From contig OX031069.1 in assembly GCA_943736015.1 (NCBI GenBank), positions 24,619,235 through 24,683,234 of the forward strand: a DNA stretch of 64,000 nt, in the 5' to 3' direction. Of the stretch, positions 63,138 through 64,000 are shown one piece after another. How positions within the stretch are numbered: the stretch's first letter is position 1; every line of letters begins with the position of its first letter. This stretch comes from Tridacna crocea. Taxonomy: Eukaryota > Mollusca > Bivalvia > Cardiida > Cardiidae. Below the pieces are notes generated by a model, which saw only the letters and a program-made list of their open reading frames with translations, ran no database searches and had not been told where the DNA came from. A program made the translations under genes and the position numbers.

Positions 63138-64000
63138 CCACACGTCACAATTCGGCCGATTTCGTGCCTACTTCAACCTCGTCCGTATCAAGGAGATTTC
63201 CATTTTGAAATGAGAATAAAATGATTCTATATATAGTGCGCCACTGACAGTTGTTTAGTGCTCAACGACTTAAACAGCCTCGATGATGTTGACATCTATC
63301 TATTTGTCGGTGAAAACTTCAATGGAATTGATAAACCCTGTTAAAAATAAATGTACGAACTGTTTGGCAACTGAAATATAGTTAGGAAAATTTTGATAGA
63401 AAATTGAAACTCAAGTTTTCCTTTGTAAGAGTCGTCTTACAATTTTCAAAACGGTAAACCGGCGTATTTCGGGGCCATGAATGTACCGATCTGACACATA
63501 TTAATCCATAGGTTACAGCCGAGGGATATGATGGCTCCTATTCCCGAGGTATGCCGAATTCTTGTCATACTATACATGATATAGAGGGAGTCGCCGATAT
63601 TTTATTTATGGAAACTTTGTTTATGAAAATTTGAATATATATTCCGTGATATACAGGCGATGCACCAATGTGCTATAAGTATTCGATGATCGACCAAATA
63701 CATTGTTAGTGTTTCATGATAGACCAATAGAGCTTCCAAGGCCTGTGATTAGACCTAAAAGGACTGCAGAGTAACCGATGAATTTTGACTGTTTATTTGA
63801 AAGGGTTTTTCCCTCCTTTCAACAGCGTTTTAATCATATTTCGACAACCGTCTAGATTTATTCATGCCTACTTTGATTTTTACTCAAATAACAAAATACT
63901 CTCGGCAAGAGTACAGTTCGCATACTCCGAACCAACAATTATCATCTTTATCATTCTCTCTCCTCTAGTGGTGCAAACATAAACGGGACCAACAACCGAG

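Larger units (their letters stand above)
61974..64000 (+). other. Intron of the ankyrin-repeat gene
   Basis: No further ankyrin exon was seen before the window ends. It contains I3 and a duplicated ~150-bp segment (both listed) and otherwise AT-rich DNA. 62766-62948 and 63785-63982 are open but show no ankyrin pattern. Confidence 0.6.

Overview
This window is animal nuclear DNA, most likely from a mollusc and probably a bivalve. That rests on three things: a coding exon bounded by consensus GT/AG splice signals, AT-rich DNA with almost no coding content, and dispersed repeats whose end motifs (CCGAAGGCGGAGGGATAT; AGAGGACCATGATGG; AGCTCACCTGAGC) I associate from memory with bivalve and other aquatic-invertebrate genomes. 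No database search was possible, so species and family names are unconfirmed. There is no operon, rRNA, CRISPR array or free-standing tRNA gene. Letters used for repeat families (A to Y) are local labels.

Only one stretch is confidently host coding: an ankyrin-repeat exon on the + strand at 61643-61973, whose ATG is at 61714 and whose later exons lie beyond the window or were not recognised. Two minus-strand open stretches with splice-like ends (46700-46878 and 53426-53560) are weaker exon candidates. The only recognisable transposase is a dead mariner (14215-15480) with intact-looking ends, at least three frame breaks and a DD34D catalytic triad.

The rest is a dense mosaic of short non-autonomous elements. 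The dominant family, A, is a ~220-bp hairpin element flanked by TTAA, with termini like CCCATTACCACAC. About 35 full or partial copies occur, roughly one per 1.8 kb, on both strands; TTAA targets suggest piggyBac-type mobilisation. Around it are family B (tip TCGGATYAGCCTGCGC), short hairpins C, D and E, foldback elements F and M, the symmetrical element I, hAT-like J, CRE-rich K and G, paired-end elements N, P, Q and R, tRNA-headed SINEs, two long elements with ~165-bp internal repeats (X, Y), minisatellites (~41, ~25 and 37 bp periods) and microsatellites.

Layout. 0-9.4 kb: A, B, L/M and G elements in otherwise featureless DNA. 9.4-16.6 kb: I, the 1.36-kb palindrome F1, B3, N1, L2, and K1 split by the mariner. 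17-24.4 kb: a 265-bp palindrome, long element X, a SINE, and K2 split by B4. 25-30.4 kb: A elements, the 41-bp minisatellite split by J, and SINEs. 30.4-36.9 kb: G2, F2, N2, M2, then a deep nest (I4 carrying J2 and two SINEs, one SINE carrying an A element). 37-45.9 kb: the 25-bp minisatellite split by A, W2/K3, long element Y, a compound A element, an inverted-duplicated SINE, and K4 carrying J. 46-53.3 kb: two A/SINE nests, a long purine tract and one candidate exon. 53.3-64 kb: fewest elements, with F3, tetranucleotide and 37-bp arrays, small palindromes and the ankyrin exon.

The window is mainly informative as stratigraphy. At least ten insertions interrupt older repeats, and several have an uninterrupted paralogue in the same window serving as an 'empty site', so target duplications and relative ages can be read directly.
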